From Bellilinea sp034411135 (GTDB lineage: Bacteria; Chloroflexota; Anaerolineae; Anaerolineales; Anaerolineaceae): a stretch of DNA of 64,000 bases. Below the pieces are notes generated by a model, which made no database searches, was not told the DNA's origin, and saw only the letters and a program-made list of their open reading frames with translations. The stretch covers positions 62,001-126,000 of the forward strand of contig DAOUMN010000003.1 of NCBI GenBank assembly GCA_034411135.1, in the 5' to 3' direction. Positions 42,122 through 48,973 of this stretch are shown one piece after another. The number at the start of each line of letters is the position of its first letter. The first letter of the stretch is position 1. The position numbers and the translations under genes were made by a program.

Positions 42122-43132
42122 TCAGGCTGCCGGCTGGCTAAGCCCGCTCAGGTAGGGCAGGTCGAGCAGCAGCACTTCCAGCATCAGGCGCAGGTTGAGG
42201 TTGGCATCCAGTCCGGCTTGCGCCTGCTCCATTGCCTGCAGGCAGGCGTGCGCGCGGGCAAAATCGACTTGCGCGGCGAGCGCTTCCAGCGGCTGACGCC
42301 AATCCATGTGGGTAATGGCAGTGTCTGCTCCGCCGCACAGCAGAAGCACATCCCGCCAGGCGCTGCTCCACAGGCGCAGTGCGGTGCGCACGCTTTCTTT
42401 ATCCTTGCCCGCCAGCGCCTCGGCAAGCCGGAAACGCTGGTAACGGTCGCCTTGCAGTGCATTGAACAGGCTTTCCAGCCCCGTGCGGCGCTGGTCGAGC
42501 GCGTGGGGATCATCCAGAAGGTGCAGCGCGGCGCCCGGCTTGCCGCCCGCCAGGTGCGCCAGCAGTTGCGCCTGCCCGGCAGGCAGCCCGCGTTGGCTTT
42601 GCAGCAGCGCTGCCAGCGTGTCAACCGGCAACGGGCGTAGGCGCAACACCTCGCAGCGTGAGACGATGGTGGGCAGCATATCTTCGGGCGAGGCAGCCGT
42701 CATCAGCAGGATGACTTTTTCGGGGGCTTCTTCCAATGTCTTGAGCAGCGCGTTCTGCGCCGAGGCGGTGGCTTGTTCGAAGTTGAGCAGCAGAACCACC
42801 CGGTAGCGCGCTTCGTAGGGAGCAAGCACCAGGCTGCGCTGTAATTCGCGCACCTGCTCGACCTTGATACTGCCGCTGTCCTCGCTGCGCACCACGGCTA
42901 AATCGGGCTGTTCCATGCGCTCGGTTTGCCGACAAATGCGGCAGTCACCGCACGGCTCGCCCGGCTGCGGCGGCTGGGCGCAATTGAGCGCCTGCGCGAA
43001 ACGCAGCGCCAGCGTGCGCCTTCCCACCCCCGCCGCGCCGCTGAACAGGTAAGCATGGCGGACTTCGCCGCTGCGGATGTGCTGCTGCAACAGGCGAGCC
43101 GCCCAATCGTGTCCCCACAGATGCCATGCCAT
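42122..43132 (-). CDS. holB: DNA polymerase III delta prime subunit
   Basis: This 336-residue AAA+ clamp-loader subunit pairs with DnaX and HolA to load the beta clamp. Motifs are AYLFSGAAGVGRRTLALRFAQALNC (Walker A-like), a zinc module CGDCRIC, the family phrase SIKVEQVRELQRSL, NALLKTLEEAPE (sensor helix), PTIVSRCEVLRLRPL (SRC motif) and C-terminal helices. The Walker A is degenerate (GVGRRT), consistent with delta prime, which does not need ATP hydrolysis. The ATG at 43132 has no strong ribosome site. Confidence 0.93.
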   Translation of the reverse strand: MAWHLWGHDWAARLLQQHIRSGEVRHAYLFSGAAGVGRRTLALRFAQALNCAQPPQPGEPCGDCRICRQTERMEQPDLAVVRSEDSGSIKVEQVRELQRSLVLAPYEARYRVVLLLNFEQATASAQNALLKTLEEAPEKVILLMTAASPEDMLPTIVSRCEVLRLRPLPVDTLAALLQSQRGLPAGQAQLLAHLAGGKPGAALHLLDDPHALDQRRTGLESLFNALQGDRYQRFRLAEALAGKDKESVRTALRLWSSAWRDVLLLCGGADTAITHMDWRQPLEALAAQVDFARAHACLQAMEQAQAGLDANLNLRLMLEVLLLDLPYLSGLSQPAA

Positions 43133-43278
43133 GCCCTGATTGTATCCTAAAAGAGCCTGGCTGCGCGGCTTTTGGGCGCAAGGCGGTTGCCTTTTGCCGT
43201 CCGCTGATCTACAATAGTACCGGATTATCCCGCTTACACGCATCCCCGTATGTAAAACAACTTAATCAGGAGGTCAAT

Positions 43279-44490
43279 ATGCCGAAGACTGTGGTCGTTG
43301 TCGGCGCGCTGGACACCAAGGGCAAGGAATTTGCCTTTGTGCGCGATCTGATCGCCGCGCAAGGGTTGAATACCCTGGTGGTCGATTTTGGCGTGATGGG
43401 CGAGCCGGCTTTTGTGCCGGACGTTCCGCGCAGCCAGGTGGCTGCTGCCGGGGGCGGCGATCTTGCCGCGCTGGCAGATGGCAAACACAAGGATGAAGCC
43501 ATGCGGGTAATGGCTGCCGGGCTGGCGCAGGTGGTGCGCCGCCTGTACGACGAGGGACGGCTGGATGGCATCCTCGGCATGGGCGGTTCGGGCGGCACCT
43601 CGATTGCCACCAGCGCCATGCGTTCCCTGCCGGTTGGCGTGCCCAAAGTGATGGTTTCGACCGTCGGCGGCGGGGATGTTTCCGCTTATGCCGGCAGCAA
43701 GGACATCACCTTCATGCCCTCGATTGTCGACGTTGCCGGGATCAACAGCATCAGCCGCGCTATTTACACCAATGCCGCCGGGGCGATCAGCGGCATGGTG
43801 AAGATGGAAGCCCCGCCCGCCAAAGCGGACAAGCCGCTGATTGTGGCTTCGATGTTTGGCAACACCACCCAGGCGGTTGACCATGCCCGTGGCATCCTCG
43901 AAGAAGCCGGTTACGAGGTGTTGGTTTTCCACGCCACCGGGGTGGGCGGGCGGACGATGGAAAGCCTGATCAGCGACGGCTACATTGCTGCCGCGCTGGA
44001 CATCACCACCACCGAGCTGGCGGACGAGGTGTGCGGCGGGGTGCTCAACGCCGGAGCGGAGCGCTGCCTGGCAGCCGCCCGTGCAGGTATTCCAACGGTT
44101 TTGGTGCCCGGGTGTGTGGATATGGCTAACTTTTGGGCGCTGGAAACCGTGCCGGAAAAGTACCGCGGGCGCAAACTCTACCAGTGGAACCCCAACGTGA
44201 CCCTGCTGCGCACCAACGTGGAGGAAAATATCAAAATCGGCGCGATGATTGCCGAGGCAGCCAATCAGTCGCGCGGAGCGGTGGCGGTGCTTATACCGCT
44301 TAAGGGTGTTTCGATGCTGGACAGTCCGGGCGGCGAATTTTGGGATGAGCAAGCCGACCGGGCATGCTTCGAGACAATTCGCCAGCATCTCAAGCCGGGC
44401 ATTCCCTACATCGAGATCGACGCGAATATCAACGACCCGGAATTTTCGGGCGCGGCAGCCCGCATGCTGCTGGATATGTTAAAGAAATAA
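43279..44490 (+). CDS. UPF0261 (Tm-1-like N-terminal) family protein
   Basis: This 403-residue protein matches UPF0261, the N-terminal half of the plant virus-resistance protein Tm-1. Features are VVVVGALDTKGKEFAFVRDLI, GILGMGGSGGTSIATSAMR, PKVMVSTVGGGDVSAYAG, and the Pro-rich ending FWDEQADRACFETIRQHL. Fungal and plant relatives fuse this domain to a TIM-barrel domain; here the barrel is the separate next gene 13 bp on, so the bacterial pair mirrors the fusion. Biochemical activity is not established in the family. ATG after AGGAGGTC. Confidence 0.92.
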   Translation: MPKTVVVVGALDTKGKEFAFVRDLIAAQGLNTLVVDFGVMGEPAFVPDVPRSQVAAAGGGDLAALADGKHKDEAMRVMAAGLAQVVRRLYDEGRLDGILGMGGSGGTSIATSAMRSLPVGVPKVMVSTVGGGDVSAYAGSKDITFMPSIVDVAGINSISRAIYTNAAGAISGMVKMEAPPAKADKPLIVASMFGNTTQAVDHARGILEEAGYEVLVFHATGVGGRTMESLISDGYIAAALDITTTELADEVCGGVLNAGAERCLAAARAGIPTVLVPGCVDMANFWALETVPEKYRGRKLYQWNPNVTLLRTNVEENIKIGAMIAEAANQSRGAVAVLIPLKGVSMLDSPGGEFWDEQADRACFETIRQHLKPGIPYIEIDANINDPEFSGAAARMLLDMLKK

Positions 44491-44503
44491 TTGGAGGTCA
44501 GGC

Positions 44504-45334
44504 ATGGCATTCACACGCGAGGAAATTCTCAGCCGCCTGCGTGCCCAGGTGGCGGCGGGTAAGCCGATTGTCGGCTGTGGGGCGGGTACTGGCATATCCG
44601 CCAAGTTCGCTGAAGCGGGCGGAGCGGACATCATCATCATTTACAACTCCGGGCGCTACCGCATGGCGGGGCGCGGCTCGCTGGCAGGACTGCTGCCCTA
44701 CGGCGACGCCAACGGCATCGTGGTCGAGATGGCAAGCGAGGTGCTGCCGGTGGTGCGCCATACGCCCGTGCTGGCGGGGGTGTGCGGCACGGATCCCTTC
44801 CGGCTGATGCCGGTTTTCCTCAAGCAGCTGCGCGAGATCGGTTTTTCGGGCATTCAGAACTTTCCCACCGTGGGGCTGATCGATGGCAATTTCCGCGCCA
44901 ACCTGGAAGCGACCGGCATGGGCTATGATAAGGAAATCGAGACGGTACGCCTGGCGCGCGAAATGGACTTCTTCACATCACCTTATGTGTTCGATGTTGA
45001 CCAGGCACGGGCAATGGCGCAAGCCGGCGCCGACCAGCTGGTGGCACACGTCGGGCTGACCACTTCCGGCAGCATCGGCGCCGGGGTGGCAATGACTCTG
45101 GACGAAGCCATTGACAAGGTGATGGAAATTGCCGAAGCCGGGCGGCAGGTGCGCAAGGACATCCTGGTGATCTGCCACGGCGGACCGTTCGACGAGCCCG
45201 ACCAGGTCGGTAAGGCGCTGGCGCGCATGCCGGGCATTGCCGGGTTCTTTGGCGCATCGAGTATCGAGCGGCTGCCGACCGAGCGCGCCATCCGCAGCCA
45301 GGTGGAGGCATTCAAGAACATCCCGCTGGCGTAA
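44504..45334 (+). CDS. PEP-hydrolase-like TIM-barrel protein (Tm-1 C-terminal type)
   Basis: This 276-residue (beta/alpha)8 protein of the phosphoenolpyruvate hydrolase-like/TIM-barrel signal family has GCGAGTGISAKFAEAGGADIIIIYNSGRYRM at the N-terminus, GVCGTDPFR, TVGLIDGNFRANLE and HVGLTTSGSIGA, ending with GFFGASSIERLPTE. It is likely a metal-dependent lyase or hydrolase on a small carboxylate. It follows the UPF0261 gene by 13 bp with AGGTCAGGC before the ATG, so they form one operon. The 3' end meets a copy of the dispersed repeat (45353-45372). Confidence 0.9.
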   Translation: MAFTREEILSRLRAQVAAGKPIVGCGAGTGISAKFAEAGGADIIIIYNSGRYRMAGRGSLAGLLPYGDANGIVVEMASEVLPVVRHTPVLAGVCGTDPFRLMPVFLKQLREIGFSGIQNFPTVGLIDGNFRANLEATGMGYDKEIETVRLAREMDFFTSPYVFDVDQARAMAQAGADQLVAHVGLTTSGSIGAGVAMTLDEAIDKVMEIAEAGRQVRKDILVICHGGPFDEPDQVGKALARMPGIAGFFGASSIERLPTERAIRSQVEAFKNIPLA

Positions 45335-45352
45335 TCAGCAGCCTGCGAACGT

Positions 45353-45372
45353 GCGGCAGGCTCAGGGTGCGC
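45353..45372 (+). repeat. Dispersed element copy between convergent genes
   Basis: GCGGCAGGCTCAGGGTGCGC is a diverged copy of the repeat at 21822-21844. It overlaps the 3' end of the methyltransferase gene. Confidence 0.55.
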
Positions 45373-46003
45373 CTGGCGGGTGGATGACGAACACTCCGGC
45401 ACACGACGAGACCGCCGTGAATGTCGCGCTCAATCCGGCGCGGCGCAGCGCAGGCAGGTCGTGGCTGGCGATCCAGTATTCCTCCTCTTCCCACTCCGCG
45501 CCTGCCGCGGTGCGCACGTGGTCGCGCGCGGCAGTGTCTTGAAAAGCGATGTCGGCAATCACCAGCCAGCCGCCGGGCTCAAGGCGGCGGCTCAACCCGT
45601 GAAGCAGGGCTACTTTTTCGGGCAGAGTGAAGTGGTGAAAGACGTAGGCGGACACGATGCGATCAAATCGCGTCGGCAAATGCTCCGGCAGCGGCTGGCG
45701 CAGGTCGTGCAGAAAGAAGTTTACCCCGGGCAGTTTGGCGCGCGCTATTGCCAGCATGGCGGGCGAGAAATCGCCCGCCCAAACCTGGCAGCCTGCTGCA
45801 GCAAAGCGGGCTGTCAGGTTGCCGGTGCCGCAGCCCAGGTCGAGCACTGTTACGCCGGGGTTTGGGCGGGCAGCCCGGATGACCGCATCCAGCACACGCG
45901 GATAGCCATCGAAGGGAAAGCCCGCCGCGGATTCAACCGAGGTGTCGTAGCTTTCTGCCCACTCGTCGAAGTCAGCCGCCGGAAAACGGTCGTCTAGCGC
46001 CAC
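45362..46003 (-). CDS. Class I SAM-dependent methyltransferase
   Basis: This 213-residue Rossmann-fold methyltransferase has the motif I loop VLDLGCGTGNL and post-I acidic strand VWAGDFS, then FDRIVSAYVFHHF and LEPGGWLVIADIAF. It resembles YrrT/UbiE-type small-molecule methyltransferases that start ADFDEWAESYDT. The GTG at 46003 overlaps the end of the upstream lipoprotein gene by 10 bp, indicating coupled translation. The earlier open frame reads like the neighbour's shadow. Substrate unknown. Confidence 0.85.
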   Translation of the reverse strand: MALDDRFPAADFDEWAESYDTSVESAAGFPFDGYPRVLDAVIRAARPNPGVTVLDLGCGTGNLTARFAAAGCQVWAGDFSPAMLAIARAKLPGVNFFLHDLRQPLPEHLPTRFDRIVSAYVFHHFTLPEKVALLHGLSRRLEPGGWLVIADIAFQDTAARDHVRTAAGAEWEEEEYWIASHDLPALRRAGLSATFTAVSSCAGVFVIHPPGAP

Positions 46004-46734
46004 TCGAAAACCAGAGCAGGAAAATCGGGCAGGTTGATGGTCACCTTGGGTGGATCGGGCGCGCCGCACACCCCTCCCAGGCAGTTGCATTTTTCGTCCA
46101 TTGTGTTGCTGGTGCATGCCACCGCGGTGTATTCGACCACCCAGTCACCGCGCACACTGCGCGGCATGAAGGCGTAGAATACGCCATCGGCGTCGGTCAT
46201 GGCTTCGGTGCGCAGCTGGTTGGGCGGTTCGCCCTGGGTGATCGCAAATTGGATGCCGCTGATCGGTTTGCCGGTGCGGTCAACCACGCGTCCCATCACC
46301 GTAATGGCTTCTTCGACATTCAGCACCGGTACGGCTTGCAGATTCACCTCCGAATCGAGCAGCTGGGCAAACACCCAGCCTTGCAAACCGTTGGGGGCTT
46401 CCACACGGATCCACTCACCGCCGGGCGATTTACCCTGGACACGCATCAATGTGCCGCGCCGCACACTGGCTTGAATGGCAAACAGGTAGCCGGGGTTGGA
46501 ACGAATGTTGACGTAATCCACGCTGGTGCGCGCATCGAAGGGGGCAAAGGGGGTTACGGTGGGGGTGGGAGTGGCGGTGGGCGGCGGAGTCGGCGAGGGG
46601 GTCAGGGTGGCGGTGGGCGGCAGCGGGCTGGGGGTAAGGGTTGGCGTTGGTGTTGGGCTGGGTGGGACGAGCGCGTTACATCCGCTGCCCAGCAGGGCGA
46701 ACAACAGGATGAGTACCGAGAGACGAATGCTCAT
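45994..46734 (-). CDS. Lipoprotein with SH3 domain and Thr/Pro linker
   Basis: This 246-residue surface lipoprotein has a signal peptide ending LLGSG-C (lipobox-like; C at about 19), a TPTPT linker (about 25-65), and a bacterial SH3 domain (about 70-130, VDYVNIRSNPGYLFAI and GLQGWVFAQLL) that usually binds peptidoglycan or glycans. The C-terminal domain (about 140-246) has GKPISGIQFAITQGEPPNQLRT, a carboxypeptidase-regulatory-like beta domain, and Cys pairs. The coding strand is C-rich; the complementary strand has long G runs in the linker. It is translationally coupled to the methyltransferase. A CCCCGCT/AGCGGGG hairpin sits in its 5' leader (46768-46783). Confidence 0.83.
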   Translation of the reverse strand: MSIRLSVLILLFALLGSGCNALVPPSPTPTPTLTPSPLPPTATLTPSPTPPPTATPTPTVTPFAPFDARTSVDYVNIRSNPGYLFAIQASVRRGTLMRVQGKSPGGEWIRVEAPNGLQGWVFAQLLDSEVNLQAVPVLNVEEAITVMGRVVDRTGKPISGIQFAITQGEPPNQLRTEAMTDADGVFYAFMPRSVRGDWVVEYTAVACTSNTMDEKCNCLGGVCGAPDPPKVTINLPDFPALVFEWR

Positions 46735-46965
46735 TGGGCAATCCCTCCTCTTTTACTCGGGCTGATGCCCCGCTTGAGCGGGGTTGAATTTCTCCTCGCT
46801 TAAGATTATACAACGTTTCAACCGGCACCCCGTGGCAGGGGTGTTAACGTCATGGTGAGCCCTGCCTGCCGATATGGGGCAGGAAACGACGCCTGCGCCG
46901 AAACGCCGTGCTGTATTGGCACAGGTGGGAGATCATTCTCCTGCAGGGGGTTGACCTGAGCTGCT
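46735..46965. other. Spacer between lipoprotein and GNAT genes
   Basis: No gene is supported. It contains the hairpin CCCCGCT-TG-AGCGGGG (46768-46783) in the lipoprotein leader and a minus-strand TATAATC sequence at 46804-46810, which could be its -10 box. Confidence 0.5.
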
Positions 46966-47406
46966 CTAGCCCAGGTTCTTTTCCATCCACACTACCTGGG
47001 TGGTGCCAAAGTACTGGGTTGGCAGCCCGGCGATGTGGTAGCCGGCGTTTTCGAAATAAGCGGTTGTATTCAAGCGAGACTGGCAGCCCAGCACCTTAAA
47101 ACCGCGTTCGCGGGCAGCCTGTTCGACCGCCTGCAGCAGCTGCCTGCCCACCCCCTGCCGCTGGCGTTTACCAATGACAGCCAGGTGCGAAAACCAACCC
47201 ACGCCGGGTTCCTTTTCGAATAACTTGACCACCCCAATGATCTCACCGCTGCCGGTATCCACCGCCATGAAGTGCTGGCTGATCGGTTCGTAATCGTCCT
47301 TTTCAGTGCCGCGCGGCTGTCCCCACGGTTCGCGCAATACCCGGTAGCGCACGTCATAGTAGGCTTTAAATTCATCGCGGGTCTTGGGGGTGCGGATCTC
47401 GATCAT
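46966..47406 (-). CDS. GNAT family N-acetyltransferase
   Basis: This 146-residue protein follows the GNAT fold: IRTPKTRDEFKAYYDVRYRVLREPWGQP at the N-terminus (ElaA-like), then GVVKLFEKEPGVGWFSHLAVIGKRQRQGVGRQLLQAVEQAA, where Q/R-x-x-G-x-G/A binds acetyl-CoA, and NTTAYFENAGY. Substrate unknown. The ATG at 47406 has AGGAG 9 nt upstream. It is a single gene. Confidence 0.9.
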   Translation of the reverse strand: MIEIRTPKTRDEFKAYYDVRYRVLREPWGQPRGTEKDDYEPISQHFMAVDTGSGEIIGVVKLFEKEPGVGWFSHLAVIGKRQRQGVGRQLLQAVEQAARERGFKVLGCQSRLNTTAYFENAGYHIAGLPTQYFGTTQVVWMEKNLG

Positions 47407-47581
47407 GACCTGGGACTCCTGGAAAAAATTGGGGGTGACGGTTCGCGCGAACCATCCCGTAAGTTTTGCAAGGGGGTGTGCAGAACCATGCTGATTATAC
47501 ACCCGCGTTTTTGCCAGCGAGAGAATTACGGCGAAAAAGCAGGGCTTGCCAACCCACGGGCGATCTTCTACAATTAGGAGA

Positions 47582-48862
47582 ATGACAAAAGTAACAAAAA
47601 CGATCCTTTTGGTTATCCTGGCATCCGTGCTGGCGGGCGGCAGGTTCCAGCCTGTCCGTGGCGATGGCGGCGCGACGCTCTACCTGCCGCTGGTTTCGAA
47701 AACCGCGTCCCTGTCCCTGCCCCCGGCGGACGAGGCAAGCCGCCGGATCAGCCTTCCGCCTGGTTTTCACATCCGCATCTACGCCGCCGGACTTGCCAGC
47801 CGTCCGCGGTTTATGGCGATCGGTCCCGATGGTCACCTGTACCTGACGCTGACCAACAGCGGGCAGATCGTGCGCCTGCCCGACCGTGATAATAACGGAC
47901 TTTCGGATGGTGTGGAGATCATCGCCAGCGGCTTGTCGCTGCCGCATGGGCTGGCGTTCTACCAGGGCGGGCTGTACGTTGCCGAGGGCAGCCGGGTACA
48001 GCGCCTGGCTGGTCCCGATTCCAGCGGGAATTTCAGCCCGCCGCAGCTGGTGACCGATAACATCCCCGCACCGGTTGGGCATACCAGCCGGACGATCATT
48101 TTCGGCGCGGACGGCAAGATGTACGTCAGCGCCGGTTCCTCGTGCAACATCTGTGTCGAAAGCGACCCGCGCCGCGCGGCAATTCTGCACTTCAACCCGG
48201 ACGGCAGTATCCCGGCGGACAATCCCTTTGCCAATGACAGCGATCTGCGCCGCCGTCCGTTATGGGCGTGGGGGCTGCGCAACAGCGTCGGCATGGTGGT
48301 TTCGCCGCAGGGCGGGCTGTGGGTGAATCACAACGGCAGTGATGGCATGGGCGACCACCTGCCCCCTGAGGAAATCGTCATCGACGTGCAGTCCAACCGA
48401 TCGCACGGCTGGCCCTACTGCTACACGCCGGGTGTGGGGGTCACTGCCGGACCTGAGGTGCGCGATACGCGCATGGCGCTGCCGGTCGGCTTCACCTGCA
48501 GCCAGGCGGTTGCGGCGCAGTTCACCGCCCCGGCGCACTCCGCACCGCTAGGCATGACTCTGGGCAGCGGGGTGAACTTTCCGGCGGATTATGAGGATGA
48601 CCTGTATGTTGCCTATCACGGTTCGTGGAATACGGATGATCCGGCTAATTACCGTGACTGCAAGGTCGAGCGGGTGCTGCTGGATAACGGGCAGCCGATT
48701 GGCAGCCAGACCTTTGCCGCTGGTTGGCGTGCGCCGGGCAAAAAGTGCGGCGATGTCGAAACGTGGGGACGCCCGGCAGATGTGATCTTTGGGCGCGGCG
48801 GCGAGATGTTTATTTCTGACGACAAGGGCATGCGTGTTTACCGGGTAATTTACCAGCCCTGA
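47582..48862 (+). CDS. PQQ-dependent sugar dehydrogenase-like secreted protein
   Basis: This 426-residue secreted beta-propeller of the glucose/sorbosone dehydrogenase family has a signal peptide (cleavage near RG-DGG), then the phrase LYLPLVSK, then the catalytic propeller. Family phrases: PRFMAIGPDGHLYLT, GLSLPHGLAFYQGGLYV, RTIIFGADGKMYVSAGSSCNIC, LWAWGLRNSVGMVVSP, GDHLPPEEI and ADVIFGRGGEMFISDDK. His and Arg residues of these loops would bind PQQ and Ca2+. Preferred sugar unknown; PQQ biosynthesis is not in the window. ATG 47582 follows AGGAGA. Confidence 0.92.
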   Translation: MTKVTKTILLVILASVLAGGRFQPVRGDGGATLYLPLVSKTASLSLPPADEASRRISLPPGFHIRIYAAGLASRPRFMAIGPDGHLYLTLTNSGQIVRLPDRDNNGLSDGVEIIASGLSLPHGLAFYQGGLYVAEGSRVQRLAGPDSSGNFSPPQLVTDNIPAPVGHTSRTIIFGADGKMYVSAGSSCNICVESDPRRAAILHFNPDGSIPADNPFANDSDLRRRPLWAWGLRNSVGMVVSPQGGLWVNHNGSDGMGDHLPPEEIVIDVQSNRSHGWPYCYTPGVGVTAGPEVRDTRMALPVGFTCSQAVAAQFTAPAHSAPLGMTLGSGVNFPADYEDDLYVAYHGSWNTDDPANYRDCKVERVLLDNGQPIGSQTFAAGWRAPGKKCGDVETWGRPADVIFGRGGEMFISDDKGMRVYRVIYQP

Positions 48863-48914
48863 CCCGAATGCAGCCCGCCCACTTTACCGTGCCGGTAACA
48901 CCGGGCTTGCCCGC

Positions 48915-48951
48915 GTAAAAAAGAACCTCCCCGGCGAAACCGTCGGGGAGG
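48915..48951 (-). terminator. Rho-independent terminator of the Tad-like operon
   Basis: CCTCCCCG (48926-48933) pairs with CGGGGAGG (48944-48951). On the minus strand it is followed by UUCUUUUUUAC. It lies 22 nt past the last gene of the operon. Confidence 0.88.
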
Positions 48952-48973
48952 GGATGGTACAAAGTGAGCCGGG

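Noticed and set aside
46550..46680. G-rich strand considered as a functional G-quadruplex
   Set aside because: The G runs come from Pro/Thr codons of the lipoprotein linker read on the other strand; no independent evidence of a regulatory role.
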